The position numbers and the translations under genes are program-made. The notes under the pieces were generated by a model. The model was not told the origin of the DNA. It searched no databases and saw only the letters and a list, made by a program, of their open reading frames with translations. From Acidobacteria bacterium UBA2161 (GTDB taxonomy: Bacteria; Acidobacteriota; Vicinamibacteria; Vicinamibacterales; UBA823), in the NCBI GenBank assembly GCA_002328835.1, contig DCWN01000032.1, positions 761-18,184 on the forward strand: DNA of 17,424 nt, given 5' to 3'. This document shows, in pieces, positions 7,897 through 15,115 of the stretch (the stretch's first letter is position 1; each line of letters opens with the position of its first letter).

Positions 7897-9237
7897 CTAG
7901 TGGTACGCCGTCGTCTGGTTCTCGAACCGCGTGATCTCCTTCAAGAACGCGAGGCGCACGACGCCGGTGGGCCCGTTGCGCTGCTTGCCGATGATGAGCT
8001 CCGCCGTGTTCTCGTTCTCGGGCTGCGGGTCGTACTGATCCTCGCGGTAGATGAACACGACGACGTCGGCATCCTGCTCGAGCGCACCCGACTCCCTCAA
8101 GTCGGAGAGCAGCGGACGATGGTCGGAGCGCGATTCGGGCGCCCGGCTGAGCTGCGACAGCGCGACGATCGGGATGTTCAGCTCCTTCGCCAGCCCCTTG
8201 AGCGACCGCGAGATCGATGCCAACTCCTGCGTTCGATTCTCGAAACGCCCCCGCCCCTGCATCAGCTGGAGGTAGTCCACCACGAGCAGATGCAAGCCGT
8301 GCTCGGCCACGAGTCGCCGTGCCTTCGCGCGCATCTCGAGCACACCGACCGCGGCGCTGTCGTCGATGAAGACGCGGGCCTCCGCCAGCGTGCCGAGCGC
8401 GTGGGACAGCTTCGCGTAGTCCGCCTCGCCGAGGAATCCGCCCCGGAACCGATGGGCATCGATCCGGGCTTCGGAAGTGAGCATCCGCATGAACAGCTGC
8501 TCCTTGGACATCTCGAGGCTGAATATGCCGACGGTCATGTCGGTTTTCGTCCCGACGTGCTGCGCGATGTTCAGTACCAGGCTCGTCTTGCCCATCGACG
8601 GCCGCGCCGCGACGATGACCAGATCCGACGGCTGCAGCCCGGAGGTCATCGCATCGAGGTCGGTGAAGCCCGTGGGCACGCCGGTAATGAGGCCTTTGTG
8701 CTCCTGAAGTCTTTCGATCGCCTCGAAGCTCCCCTGGACCAGGTCCCGGAGCGGCACGAATCCGGCGCGGATCCGATCCTCGGCGATCTCGAAGATCGCC
8801 CGCTCCGCGTCGTCGAGCTGCAAGTCGGCATCGGCCTCGGCCTGGTAGGCCGTGGCGAGAATCTTGTTGGCCGAGAAGATGAGATTGCGAAGGGTCGACT
8901 TCTCCTTGACGATCTTCGCGTAGTACTCGACGTTGGTCGATTTCGGCACCCCGTCGACGAGTGCCGCGATGTAGGCTGGCCCGCCCGCGTCGTCCAGGTC
9001 GCCGGAACGCCCCAGCTCTTCCTTCAACGTGACGAAATCGATGACCTCGTTGCGCTCACTGAGCGCGATCATCTTGTCGAAGATTCGGCGGTGGGCGTCG
9101 CGATAGAAGTCGCGAGAGTCGATTAGCTCCACCGCGAGGTTGAAGGCGTCGTTGTGAATCAGGACGGCGCCGAGCACCGACTTCTCGGCTTCCAGATTGT
9201 GCGGAAGCGATCGCTCGGCCGCGGCGGTTTCCGCCAT
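7897..9237 (-). CDS. dnaB: replicative DNA helicase DnaB
   Basis: DnaB is the hexameric helicase that unwinds DNA 5'-3' ahead of the replication fork. The 446-residue protein begins with the usual LPHNLEAEKSVLGA (11-24). It has an N-terminal helical domain to about 150 and then a RecA-like motor. Walker A is ARPSMGKTS (211-219), the catalytic glutamate is E242 in SLEMSKEQL, and Walker B is LLVVDYLQLM (317-326). SQLSR (361-365) and GKQRNGPTG (417-425) are the later conserved blocks. No intein is present. It follows rplI after 12 bases, in the widespread rpsF-rpsR-rplI-dnaB order. Confidence 0.98.
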   Translation of the reverse strand: MAETAAAERSLPHNLEAEKSVLGAVLIHNDAFNLAVELIDSRDFYRDAHRRIFDKMIALSERNEVIDFVTLKEELGRSGDLDDAGGPAYIAALVDGVPKSTNVEYYAKIVKEKSTLRNLIFSANKILATAYQAEADADLQLDDAERAIFEIAEDRIRAGFVPLRDLVQGSFEAIERLQEHKGLITGVPTGFTDLDAMTSGLQPSDLVIVAARPSMGKTSLVLNIAQHVGTKTDMTVGIFSLEMSKEQLFMRMLTSEARIDAHRFRGGFLGEADYAKLSHALGTLAEARVFIDDSAAVGVLEMRAKARRLVAEHGLHLLVVDYLQLMQGRGRFENRTQELASISRSLKGLAKELNIPIVALSQLSRAPESRSDHRPLLSDLRESGALEQDADVVVFIYREDQYDPQPENENTAELIIGKQRNGPTGVVRLAFLKEITRFENQTTAYH

Positions 9238-9249
9238 CGGATCCCCGCG

Positions 9250-9705
9250 CTACTCCTCGCCGGCGTCCCGGACGACCTTGACGGCCACGTGGGCCGTGAC
9301 GTCGCGATGAACCTTGATCGGCACGGAGAACTCACCCAGCGCCCGGATCGGGTCGTCCAGCTGGATCTTCCGCTTGTCGACGTCGATCTGCCGGGCGGTC
9401 AGGCAGTCGGCGATGTCGGCCGACGTGACCGACCCGTACAGGGTCTCCTGATCGCCCACCCGGCGCGCGACGACGCATTCGACCGACGCCAGCTTCGCGG
9501 CAAAGGCCTCCGCCGCCTGCTTCTCGGCGGCTTCACGAACCTCGGCGAGCTTTCGCTCCCGATCGATCTGCCGGCGATTGTTGTCGGTCACCGGCAGCGC
9601 CAGCTTCCGGGGCAGCAGGTAGTTCCGGGCGTAGCCCGCGGCGACCTTCACGACGTCGCCGCGACGCCCCAGATTGTCGATGTGTTCCCGAAGAATGATT
9701 TCCAT
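9250..9705 (-). CDS. rplI: 50S ribosomal protein L9
   Basis: L9 binds 23S rRNA near the L1 stalk and limits frameshifting. The N-terminal RNA-binding domain is clear: MEIILREHIDNLGRRGDVV, then KVAAGYARNYLLPRKLA, the family signature. A long charged helix leads to the C-terminal domain, giving 151 residues, close to normal. The frame opens with a GTG at 9714, but the family start MEIIL is the ATG at 9705, with GGGG about eight bases before it. A small hairpin lies upstream at 9725-9741. Confidence 0.97.
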   Translation of the reverse strand: MEIILREHIDNLGRRGDVVKVAAGYARNYLLPRKLALPVTDNNRRQIDRERKLAEVREAAEKQAAEAFAAKLASVECVVARRVGDQETLYGSVTSADIADCLTARQIDVDKRKIQLDDPIRALGEFSVPIKVHRDVTAHVAVKVVRDAGEE

Positions 9706-9724
9706 CTGATGCACCCCAACCCGC

Positions 9725-9741
9725 CGGCGCCCGCGGCGCCG
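9725..9741 (-). other. hairpin in the rpsR-rplI gap
   Basis: CGGCGCC and GGCGCCG form a perfect 7-bp stem with a three-base loop in the gap between rpsR and rplI, about 20 bases before the L9 ATG. There is no T-run, so it is not an obvious terminator. It may modulate L9 translation or mark an RNA-processing site. Confidence 0.4.
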
Positions 9742-9763
9742 AGTCAGGTCACAACGCTCGCGC

Positions 9764-10057
9764 CTAGTCGGTCACGTACGGAACGAGCGCCAGCTGCCGC
9801 GCTCGCTTGATCGCGGTCTGCAACTTCCGCTGGTGCATCGCGCACGTGCCCGAAAGGCGGCGCGGCTGAATCTTGCCCCGTTCGGGAATGAACGGCATCA
9901 GCATCCGCACATCCTTGTAGTTGATGTAATCGATCTTGTCGACGCAGAACCGGCACACCTTCTTGCGTCGGAAGAGGCCGCCGCCCTTGCGTCCGCCGCG
10001 CTCCTCCTTCTTTCCCTTTCCGCCGCGGCCGCCGCGTCCACCTCGTTGGTCAGCCAT
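9764..10057 (-). CDS. rpsR: 30S ribosomal protein S18, zinc-ribbon form
   Basis: S18 pairs with S6 on the platform of the small subunit. The 97-residue protein has the conserved core from about 33 (CRFCVDK, IDYINYKDV) to LSGTCAMHQRKLQTAIKRARQLALVPY. C35, C38, C72 and H75 could bind zinc, the C+ type seen in many bacteria. The first 32 residues are a Gly/Arg/Lys-rich extension (for example GGRGGRGGKGKK) with no fixed fold expected. The ATG follows the rpsF stop by nine bases, with a strong GGGGGAG ribosome-binding site. Confidence 0.97.
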   Translation of the reverse strand: MADQRGGRGGRGGKGKKEERGGRKGGGLFRRKKVCRFCVDKIDYINYKDVRMLMPFIPERGKIQPRRLSGTCAMHQRKLQTAIKRARQLALVPYVTD

Positions 10058-10066
10058 GCACTCCCC

Positions 10067-10594
10067 CTATGCTTCCTTCGATTCGGTTGACGTCGCGGCG
10101 GGCGCCGGTGCGTCGGCCGTCGCCGGAGCTTCGGCAGCGGCCGCGGGCGCCGGTGACTCGGTGGCAGCAGAAGCCGCGGCCGGCTCGGCGGATGCGGGCG
10201 CAGGCGACGCCGCCGGTTGCGGCGGCAGTCCGCGGGCGGCCCGCCGTCGCGCGCGCTCGGCCACGCGGCGGGCCGTCGTCTGTTCCGCGACTTGCAGTTC
10301 CTCGTCGACGCGCACGACGAGATGGCGCAGCACGTTGTCGGCCACGCGGAGGCGGCGTTCCAACTCGGACATCATCTCGCCCGAGCCCGACAAGAGCTCG
10401 AGGACGTAGGTGCCCTCCTTGGCGCGATTGATCTCGTAGGCCAGCTTGCGCCGACCCCAGTTCTCAGTCTTGTCGAGGGTACCGCCGAACCGCTCGACGA
10501 TCGCTTCGACCTGTGTGTGTAGCTCGGCGACCGCCTCCTCCGTGGCAGACGGCGCCACGATGTAGACGAGTTCGTATTGTCTGGGTGTAGCCAT
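10067..10594 (-). CDS. rpsF: 30S ribosomal protein S6 with long Ala/Pro-rich tail
   Basis: S6 forms a dimer with S18 on the 30S platform. Residues 1-100 hold the S6 fold, starting ATPRQYELVYIVAP and including the conserved NWGRRKLAYEI (45-55). Residues 124-175 form a low-complexity tail of Ala, Pro, Ser and Glu, which makes the protein 175 residues instead of about 100-135. The frame is open to 10693, but the ATG at 10594 is preceded by a perfect AAGGAG at five-base spacing and gives the family N-terminus. The leader carries a hairpin and an anti-Shine-Dalgarno sequence that suggest feedback control. rpsR follows immediately. Confidence 0.97.
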   Translation of the reverse strand: MATPRQYELVYIVAPSATEEAVAELHTQVEAIVERFGGTLDKTENWGRRKLAYEINRAKEGTYVLELLSGSGEMMSELERRLRVADNVLRHLVVRVDEELQVAEQTTARRVAERARRRAARGLPPQPAASPAPASAEPAAASAATESPAPAAAAEAPATADAPAPAATSTESKEA

Positions 10595-10598
10595 AGGG

Positions 10599-10645
10599 CT
10601 CCTTGTGGACTTGACGGCCACGCCGAGCGTGGCAAGGAGTCGACA
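10599..10645 (-). promoter_or_regulatory. rpsF leader: S6:S18-type RNA hairpin with anti-Shine-Dalgarno switch
   Basis: In the mRNA, GCCACGC (10633-10627) pairs with GCGTGGC (10623-10617) around a three-base loop. A CCG follows on the 3' side, then CAAGTC, which can pair with GAC and TTG on the 5' side, leaving CCG in or next to a bulge. A hairpin with a bulged CCG is the known hallmark of the S6:S18 autoregulatory leader. In addition, CTCCTTG (10639-10633) is perfectly complementary to CAAGGAG (10605-10599), the ribosome-binding site of rpsF. The two pairings compete, which offers an on/off mechanism. Structure was judged by eye. Confidence 0.5.
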
Positions 10646-10670
10646 GGACTCGCGTCGGTGACTTCGCGTC

Positions 10671-10690
10671 GGGCGCGGCAGGCCGCGCCC
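10671..10690 (-). other. GC-rich hairpin just after pth
   Basis: GGGCGCGG and CCGCGCCC form a perfect 8-bp stem with a four-base loop, beginning a few bases after the pth stop codon. No T-run follows on the minus strand, so termination would be weak or factor-dependent. It may separate pth from the rpsF leader by processing or partial termination. Confidence 0.45.
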
Positions 10691-10693
10691 CAT

Positions 10694-11329
10694 TCAGCGT
10701 TCTTGGTTCTCCTCGTCCGATGCTTCCTCGTTCGCCGCCGCGTCGGGCTCTGAGCCCTTGAAATTGTAGCGGTTCATCACCTCGCCGATACCGCTGCTCA
10801 CGAAGGCCTCGACCGCGTCGACCGCCCAATCGACCGCCTCGGCGATCACCGGCTCTTCCGACGCCTCGAACCGCGCCAGCACGTGAGCCGCCAGGTCGCT
10901 GCGCGCGTCGCCTCGCCCGACGCCGATCCTCAGCCGCGCGAACTCCTGTGTACCGAGCGACTCGATGACCGACCCGAGGCCGTTGTGCCCTCCGTCGGAC
11001 CCGCGCGATCGAGCGCGCAATCGCCCGAGTGGCAGGTTCACATCTTCTGCCACGATCAGCAGGTCGTCAAGCGCGATCCGATAATAGTGAAGCAGCGCCG
11101 CGACGGCCGAACCGCTTCGATTCATGAACGTCAGCGGCTTGGCCAGCATCACCGCCGGCTCGAGGCCCCGCGTTCGGGCCATGACCGCGTCGGTGGGCGC
11201 CGACTCGAAATCGAGCCCGCGCCGGATCGCGGCCCGGCCGGCCACCTCGAACCCGACATTGTGCCGTGTGCCCTGGTACTGGCGGCCCGGATTGCCGAGC
11301 CCGACGATCAGTCGCACGCGCCCCACCAC
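10694..11329 (-). CDS. pth: peptidyl-tRNA hydrolase
   Basis: Pth releases peptides from peptidyl-tRNA that drops off ribosomes, recycling the tRNA. The protein shows LIVGLGNPGRQY (7-18), the catalytic H23 in TRHNVGF, N70 in TFMNRSG, D96 in EDVNLP and N116 in GGHNGLGS. At 211 residues it is slightly longer than usual, because of an acidic tail (from about 192, rich in Glu, Asp and Ala) beyond the family core. The start is uncertain: GTG codons at 11329, 11326 and 11317 are all possible, and the last gives the commonest N-terminal length. It follows rplY after 11 bases, a well-known pairing. Confidence 0.96.
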   Translation of the reverse strand: MVGRVRLIVGLGNPGRQYQGTRHNVGFEVAGRAAIRRGLDFESAPTDAVMARTRGLEPAVMLAKPLTFMNRSGSAVAALLHYYRIALDDLLIVAEDVNLPLGRLRARSRGSDGGHNGLGSVIESLGTQEFARLRIGVGRGDARSDLAAHVLARFEASEEPVIAEAVDWAVDAVEAFVSSGIGEVMNRYNFKGSEPDAAANEEASDEENQER

Positions 11330-11340
11330 GGGCTGCCCGG

Positions 11341-12060
11341 CTACGACGACGCGTCGCCGCCGCCGCCGCCGCCCGCCTCGTCCTCGGTCTTGCCCTTCTT
11401 GATGACCTCTGGCTCGCCGGCCTCACCCTCGACGGCGACCTCGCCTTCGACGGCTTCCTCTGTCTCCTCGACCTCGGCCTTCGGCGCCACAACGTGCACG
11501 AGCAGCGTATCCAGCGAACTGATCGGCGTCCACTTGACACCCTCGCTCAGCGCCCGGAGCCGCACGCCGTCACCGATCGACAACTCGCTCACATCGACTT
11601 CCAGATGCTCGGGGATGTCAGCCGGAAGACACTCGACTTCGACCTCGCGATGCACGAAGTCGAGCAGTCCGCCCTCCTGTTTCACACCGATCGCCTCGCC
11701 CTTCAAGGTCACCGGCACGGACACGATGATGACCCGATCCATGGCCACGCGGTAGAAGTCGACGTGCAGCAGGCGATCCATGATCGGATCGAGCTGAAAC
11801 TCCTTCACCAGCACCTGGGTCGGCTTGCCTCCATCGATCGTCAAACCGATGAGCGTGTTCGTGCCGGACTCCGAGTGCATGATCCGCATCAGCGGCTTCG
11901 GATCGACCGACACCGGCGTCCCGCCTGCATCCTTCTTCTTGCCGACTTTCTTGCCCGCCGTCCCGTAGACGACCGCGGGCAGGCGCCCGTCTCGACGCAG
12001 CCGCCGCGTCTCGTTCTTGCCGAACGTGCTCCGTGTCACCGCTTCCAGTGTGGCTTCCAT
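11341..12060 (-). CDS. rplY: 50S ribosomal protein L25/general stress protein Ctc
   Basis: This is the long (TL5/Ctc) form of L25, which binds 5S rRNA. Residues 1-95 are the L25 domain, with RRLRRDGRLPAVVYG near 20-34 and VLVKEFQLDPIMDRLLHVDF in the middle. A second beta domain runs to about 190. The last 45 residues are acidic and end in a run of six glycines, coded by a GGC-like triplet repeat near 11350-11370. Total length is 239 residues, with an internal Lys-rich loop near 37-43. The ATG lies 21 bases after the prs stop, with an AGGG-type ribosome-binding site. Confidence 0.95.
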   Translation of the reverse strand: MEATLEAVTRSTFGKNETRRLRRDGRLPAVVYGTAGKKVGKKKDAGGTPVSVDPKPLMRIMHSESGTNTLIGLTIDGGKPTQVLVKEFQLDPIMDRLLHVDFYRVAMDRVIIVSVPVTLKGEAIGVKQEGGLLDFVHREVEVECLPADIPEHLEVDVSELSIGDGVRLRALSEGVKWTPISSLDTLLVHVVAPKAEVEETEEAVEGEVAVEGEAGEPEVIKKGKTEDEAGGGGGGDASS

Positions 12061-12081
12061 GACTTTCGCCCTGCGTACCGC

Positions 12082-13026
12082 TCAAACAAACAATGATGAT
12101 ACCGACGTTTCCTCGTGAATGCTCTGGATCGCCCGGCCCAGGAGCTTCGCCACCGACAGCACGCGCAGCTTCCCCGAACGCGCGCGCGCGTCCTCCATCG
12201 GGATGGTGTTCGTGACGATCAACTCTTCCAACGGCGACTGCTCGATCCGATCCAGCGCGGGACCCGACAGCACGCCGTGCACGGCGCACGCCAGGACGCG
12301 CTTGGCGCCCGCATCGGCCAACGCCTGCGCGGCGTTGCACAAGGTGCCCGCCGTGTCGACGATGTCGTCCTGGATGATGCAGACGCGACCGTCGACCCGG
12401 CCGACGACGTTCATGACCTCGGCCGTTCCATCCTCCGAACGCCGCTTGTCGATGATCGCCAGGTCACCGCCGAGTCGCTTGGCGTACGCCCGAGCACGCT
12501 CGGCGCCACCGGCGTCCGGGGACACGAGCGTCGGCTCGGGCACGTCGAGCGTCGACAGATAGTCGATGATCACCGGCGCCGCAAAGAGATGGTCGACCGG
12601 AATGTCGAAAAACCCCTGAATCTGTGCCTTGTGCAGATCCATCGTGAGCACGCGGTTGGCTCCCGCGGCGCCGAGCAGGTTGGCCACGAGCTTCGCCGAA
12701 ATCGGCACGCGCGGCTTGTCCTTCCGGTCCTGGCGCGCGTAGCCGTAGTACGGGATGACCGCGGTGATCCGGGAGGCCGACGACCGCCGGAACGCGTCGA
12801 TCATCACGCACAGCTCGACGAGGTGCTGATCCACCGGCGTGCACGTCGGTTGCACGACGAACACGTCGGTCCCTCGAATGTTCTCGTCGATCTGAAAGGA
12901 GACCTCGCTGTCGGGAAACCTCCGCAGCCGGGCCTGGCCCATCGGAATGCCGAGAACCTCGGCGATTTCCTCGCCGAGCGCCTGGTGCGCCGACCCCGAG
13001 AACAACTTGAGTTGCCCGTTACTCAT
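12082..13026 (-). CDS. prs: ribose-phosphate pyrophosphokinase (PRPP synthase)
   Basis: Prs makes PRPP from ribose 5-phosphate and ATP for nucleotide, histidine and tryptophan synthesis. With the ATG at 13026 the protein has 314 residues, the normal size. Visible features are FPDSEVSFQIDENIRG (37-52), YYGYARQDRKDKPR (93-106), H132 in DLHKAQIQGFFDIPVDHL, the catalytic flexible loop KRRSEDG (194-200) and the PRPP-binding DDIVDTAGT (220-228). A GTG four codons upstream at 13038 is an alternative start, but MSNGQLKLFSG fits the family. The gene begins 21 bases after the CCA end of tRNA-Gln, so cutting out the tRNA would create the 5' end of its mRNA. The lolB-ispE-prs-rplY-pth order is known from pseudomonads and partly from E. 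coli. Confidence 0.97.
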   Translation of the reverse strand: MSNGQLKLFSGSAHQALGEEIAEVLGIPMGQARLRRFPDSEVSFQIDENIRGTDVFVVQPTCTPVDQHLVELCVMIDAFRRSSASRITAVIPYYGYARQDRKDKPRVPISAKLVANLLGAAGANRVLTMDLHKAQIQGFFDIPVDHLFAAPVIIDYLSTLDVPEPTLVSPDAGGAERARAYAKRLGGDLAIIDKRRSEDGTAEVMNVVGRVDGRVCIIQDDIVDTAGTLCNAAQALADAGAKRVLACAVHGVLSGPALDRIEQSPLEELIVTNTIPMEDARARSGKLRVLSVAKLLGRAIQSIHEETSVSSLFV

Positions 13027-13047
13027 GACTCGTCGCACGACACCAGT

Positions 13048-13122
13048 TGGCTGGGGCGGAAGGATTCGAACCTTCGAATACGGGATCCAAAGTCCCGCGC
13101 CTTACCACTTGGCCACGCCCCA
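13048..13122 (-). tRNA. tRNA-Gln(UUG) with encoded CCA
   Basis: From 13122 the minus strand gives acceptor TGGGGCG, TG, D-arm GCC...GGC, anticodon stem CGGGA/TCCCG with loop CTTTGGA (anticodon TTG, reading CAA), a five-base variable loop, T-arm GAAGG-TTCGAAT-CCTTC, then CGCCCCA, discriminator G and an encoded CCA. All stems pair. The tRNA sits between ispE and prs, and both lie on the same strand. Confidence 0.97.
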
Positions 13123-13261
13123 AATCACCGTCGCCAGTCACCCGCCGGACCTCGCGCGGCTCGGACACGACCGAACCGCCGACCGGCACGACGAACGTTC
13201 CAACGAGACTGGCAGAAGCTGACGTTCTAGGTGTGGCTCACGACCACCGGCGCAAATCCGA

Positions 13262-13290
13262 AGTGTACACGATGGTCTCGCGGCCGGCAA
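13262..13290 (-). promoter_or_regulatory. candidate promoter for tRNA-Gln and prs
   Basis: On the minus strand TTGCCG (13290-13285) and TACACT (13267-13262) are 17 bases apart. The -35 is identical to those proposed for tRNA-Thr and the TPR gene. It would give a leader of about 130 bases before the tRNA. The rest of the 13123-13362 gap holds only short palindromes (GTGTACAC at 13263-13270; GAACGTTC near 13193-13200) and the hairpin after ispE. Confidence 0.45.
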
Positions 13291-13340
13291 GCAACGGCGC
13301 GCGCCGAAGCCGAGCTCGATCGCGCTTCATGTCTCACGGG

Positions 13341-13364
13341 GAGGCCCGGGGCTCCCCGGGCCTC
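13341..13364 (-). terminator. strong GC hairpin at the ispE stop codon
   Basis: Bases 13341-13351 and 13354-13364 are perfectly complementary, forming an 11-bp stem of almost only G and C (in practice nine pairs with a six-base loop). The stem begins within the TGA stop codon of ispE. No T-run follows on the minus strand, so this is a terminator-like hairpin that may work poorly alone, or one that protects the 3' end of the upstream mRNA. Confidence 0.5.
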
Positions 13365-14241
13365 ACACGGTCTCGCTGCGCGCCAGGGTCCGCGCCACGA
13401 TGACCCGCCACGGTCCAGCCCGCAGCATCGCGGCCGCCTTGGCGGCTTCGCGCCGCCGCGGAAACAGTCCGAAGACGCATGACCCGCTGCCCGTCATCGC
13501 CGGCTGCGCGGCGCCGGCCCGCCGCAACCCGGCCAGCATCCGCCGGATCTCCGGGTGCTTCGCCGCGACCGCCGGCTCGAGGTCGTTCGTCAGCTCGACG
13601 ACCGACGACAGCGCGCCGCCCCGAGACGCGAGCGGCCGCCGTGCTCCGGCGCGACGCACCCGCCGCGGCGCGCGATCGTACCAGGCGTAGGCGCCGGCGG
13701 TCGGCACGCCGAACTCCGGCACCAGCAGCACGGCCCAGTGCCGGGGCAGGTCGACCAGCGGGAACAACTCGTCGCCGAGGCCGAGGCCGAGCGCCGTGCC
13801 GCCAAGCAAGAAGAAGGGGACGTCGGCGCCCAGCCGAGCCGCGACGCGACGGCATGTCGAGGCGTCGAGCTCGCCGGGCCAGATCCGTGCGAGCGCGCGT
13901 AGCATCGCGGCGGCATCGGCACTTCCGCCGCCGAGACCGGCCTCGGCCGGGATCTGCTTGTCGAGATCGACCGACAGGCCGCGCAGCGCGCCGCGCCCGG
14001 CGGCGCGTGTCGCACGCGCCGCCGCCTGGTGGATGAGGTTGCGGCGATCGGTCGGGAGCGCCGGGTCGCTGCACCTCAGCGCGAACGGACCCGGCCGCGC
14101 CACGACGGTCAGGCGATCGGTGAGTGCGATCGATTGATAGATCGTCCGCACGTCGTGAAACCCGTCGGGCCGTCGCCCAACGACGCGCAGGCCGAGATTC
14201 AGCTTCGCGTGGGCCTGGATGACGATTCGTCGCGGTGCCAT
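13363..14241 (-). CDS. ispE: 4-diphosphocytidyl-2-C-methyl-D-erythritol kinase
   Basis: IspE phosphorylates CDP-methylerythritol with ATP, the fourth step of the MEP isoprenoid pathway, between the two activities of the IspDF fusion in this window. It is a GHMP kinase of 292 residues. K13 in QAHAKLNLGL and D140 in RLGADVPFFL match the catalytic pair. The ATP loop AGLGGGSADAAAML is at 101-114, and the C-terminal GHMP motif is MTGSGSCVFG. The ATG at 14241 gives the usual N-terminus. A GTG at 14265 would overlap the upstream stop by eight bases and is a fair alternative. It follows the LolB-like gene, and an 11-bp hairpin begins in its stop codon. Confidence 0.96.
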   Translation of the reverse strand: MAPRRIVIQAHAKLNLGLRVVGRRPDGFHDVRTIYQSIALTDRLTVVARPGPFALRCSDPALPTDRRNLIHQAAARATRAAGRGALRGLSVDLDKQIPAEAGLGGGSADAAAMLRALARIWPGELDASTCRRVAARLGADVPFFLLGGTALGLGLGDELFPLVDLPRHWAVLLVPEFGVPTAGAYAWYDRAPRRVRRAGARRPLASRGGALSSVVELTNDLEPAVAAKHPEIRRMLAGLRRAGAAQPAMTGSGSCVFGLFPRRREAAKAAAMLRAGPWRVIVARTLARSETV

Positions 14242-14257
14242 GACGAGCTTGGAAGAC

Positions 14258-15094
14258 CTAACCACCGGATGTCGGCGCCGAATCCTCGAGCAGGGCCCGC
14301 GCCTTCAGCTCCTCGAGCGTCATCGGCACCGCGTCGGGAGGAATCTCGACCACGAAGGTGGCCGGGTCGAGCGTGGTATTGATGCGCACCTGTGACAGCG
14401 TCACGGTGAGATCCACCGCCTCCGTTGTCGGCGTCACCGACGTCAGGCGTAGACGACCGGGCAGACGGCCGGACCACTCGCTGTACTCGCTGAGCCAGCC
14501 ACCACGACGCACGGCGGCGATGCGGCGAGCATCACCCGCGCGGCGCAGGTAGACGAGGCCGCCGTCCGACGTCTCGATGCCCCACCAATCCGATCCGTAG
14601 GCGCGCCCGGTTGTGGGACCGACCGAGGCAGGTACGCACGCGCTGAGCACGTGGCGCAGTTCGTCGGCCGTCATCGCGACCCCCGCCAGGGCGTGGACCA
14701 CCTCGTCCGCCGGGGCGTCGACGAGGACACGTGACTCGCGCGGCAAGAGCAGCGCCGCCCGACCCGGCTCGGCCACGAGAATGAACGCGGGGGCGCCGAA
14801 CGGCGCCAGCCCTTCGAGACGAACCGCGCCCGGATCCGACAGACCCGCCAGCACGCGTCCGCGCAGTCGCCGCCCGCCGACTCGTCCCGACAAGCGGAGC
14901 TCGGCCACGAGCGTCTGCATCGCGCGGCAGTCCGCCGTCGCCTGCGTGAACGCTTCGCGAAATTCTGGAAACGGAGTACCGGGCCCGGACGGCAACGCCG
15001 GACGGCGCGCCGCGCAGCCAGCCGCGCCACCCACCACGACCAGAAGCAGCAGGAGCCACCCGCGGACTGCGTGCTGCCGTTGTGGACCACCCAT
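14258..15094 (-). CDS. LolB-like/DUF4292-type outer-membrane lipoprotein
   Basis: The 278-residue protein begins with a lipoprotein signal: a basic N-terminus, a Leu/Val-rich stretch at 13-22 and a lipobox ending in C27 (GGAAGC). The mature part looks like an all-beta domain of the LolA/LolB kind, with LVAELRLSGRVGGRRLRGRVLAG, VRLEGLAPFGAPAFILV and LVDAPADEVVHALAG. In Gram-negative bacteria LolB receives lipoproteins from LolA and inserts them in the outer membrane. Similarity by eye is weak, so the function rests largely on position: lolB lies directly before ispE in E. coli and Pseudomonas, and a TPR gene precedes it here as in Pseudomonas. It could be a structural relative without LolB activity. 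The ATG is 21 bases after the TPR stop. Confidence 0.72.
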   Translation of the reverse strand: MGGPQRQHAVRGWLLLLLVVVGGAAGCAARRPALPSGPGTPFPEFREAFTQATADCRAMQTLVAELRLSGRVGGRRLRGRVLAGLSDPGAVRLEGLAPFGAPAFILVAEPGRAALLLPRESRVLVDAPADEVVHALAGVAMTADELRHVLSACVPASVGPTTGRAYGSDWWGIETSDGGLVYLRRAGDARRIAAVRRGGWLSEYSEWSGRLPGRLRLTSVTPTTEAVDLTVTLSQVRINTTLDPATFVVEIPPDAVPMTLEELKARALLEDSAPTSGG

Positions 15095-15115
15095 GACGCG
15101 CGCCCGTCGCGAGCG

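Noticed and set aside
10595..10693. Extension of the S6 frame upstream of 10594
   Set aside because: The perfect AAGGAG and family N-terminus fix the start at 10594; the extension covers the structured leader.
11345..11375. Triplet repeat near the end of rplY as a possible microsatellite of interest
   Set aside because: It encodes a six-glycine run in the L25 tail and is too short to treat as a separate element.
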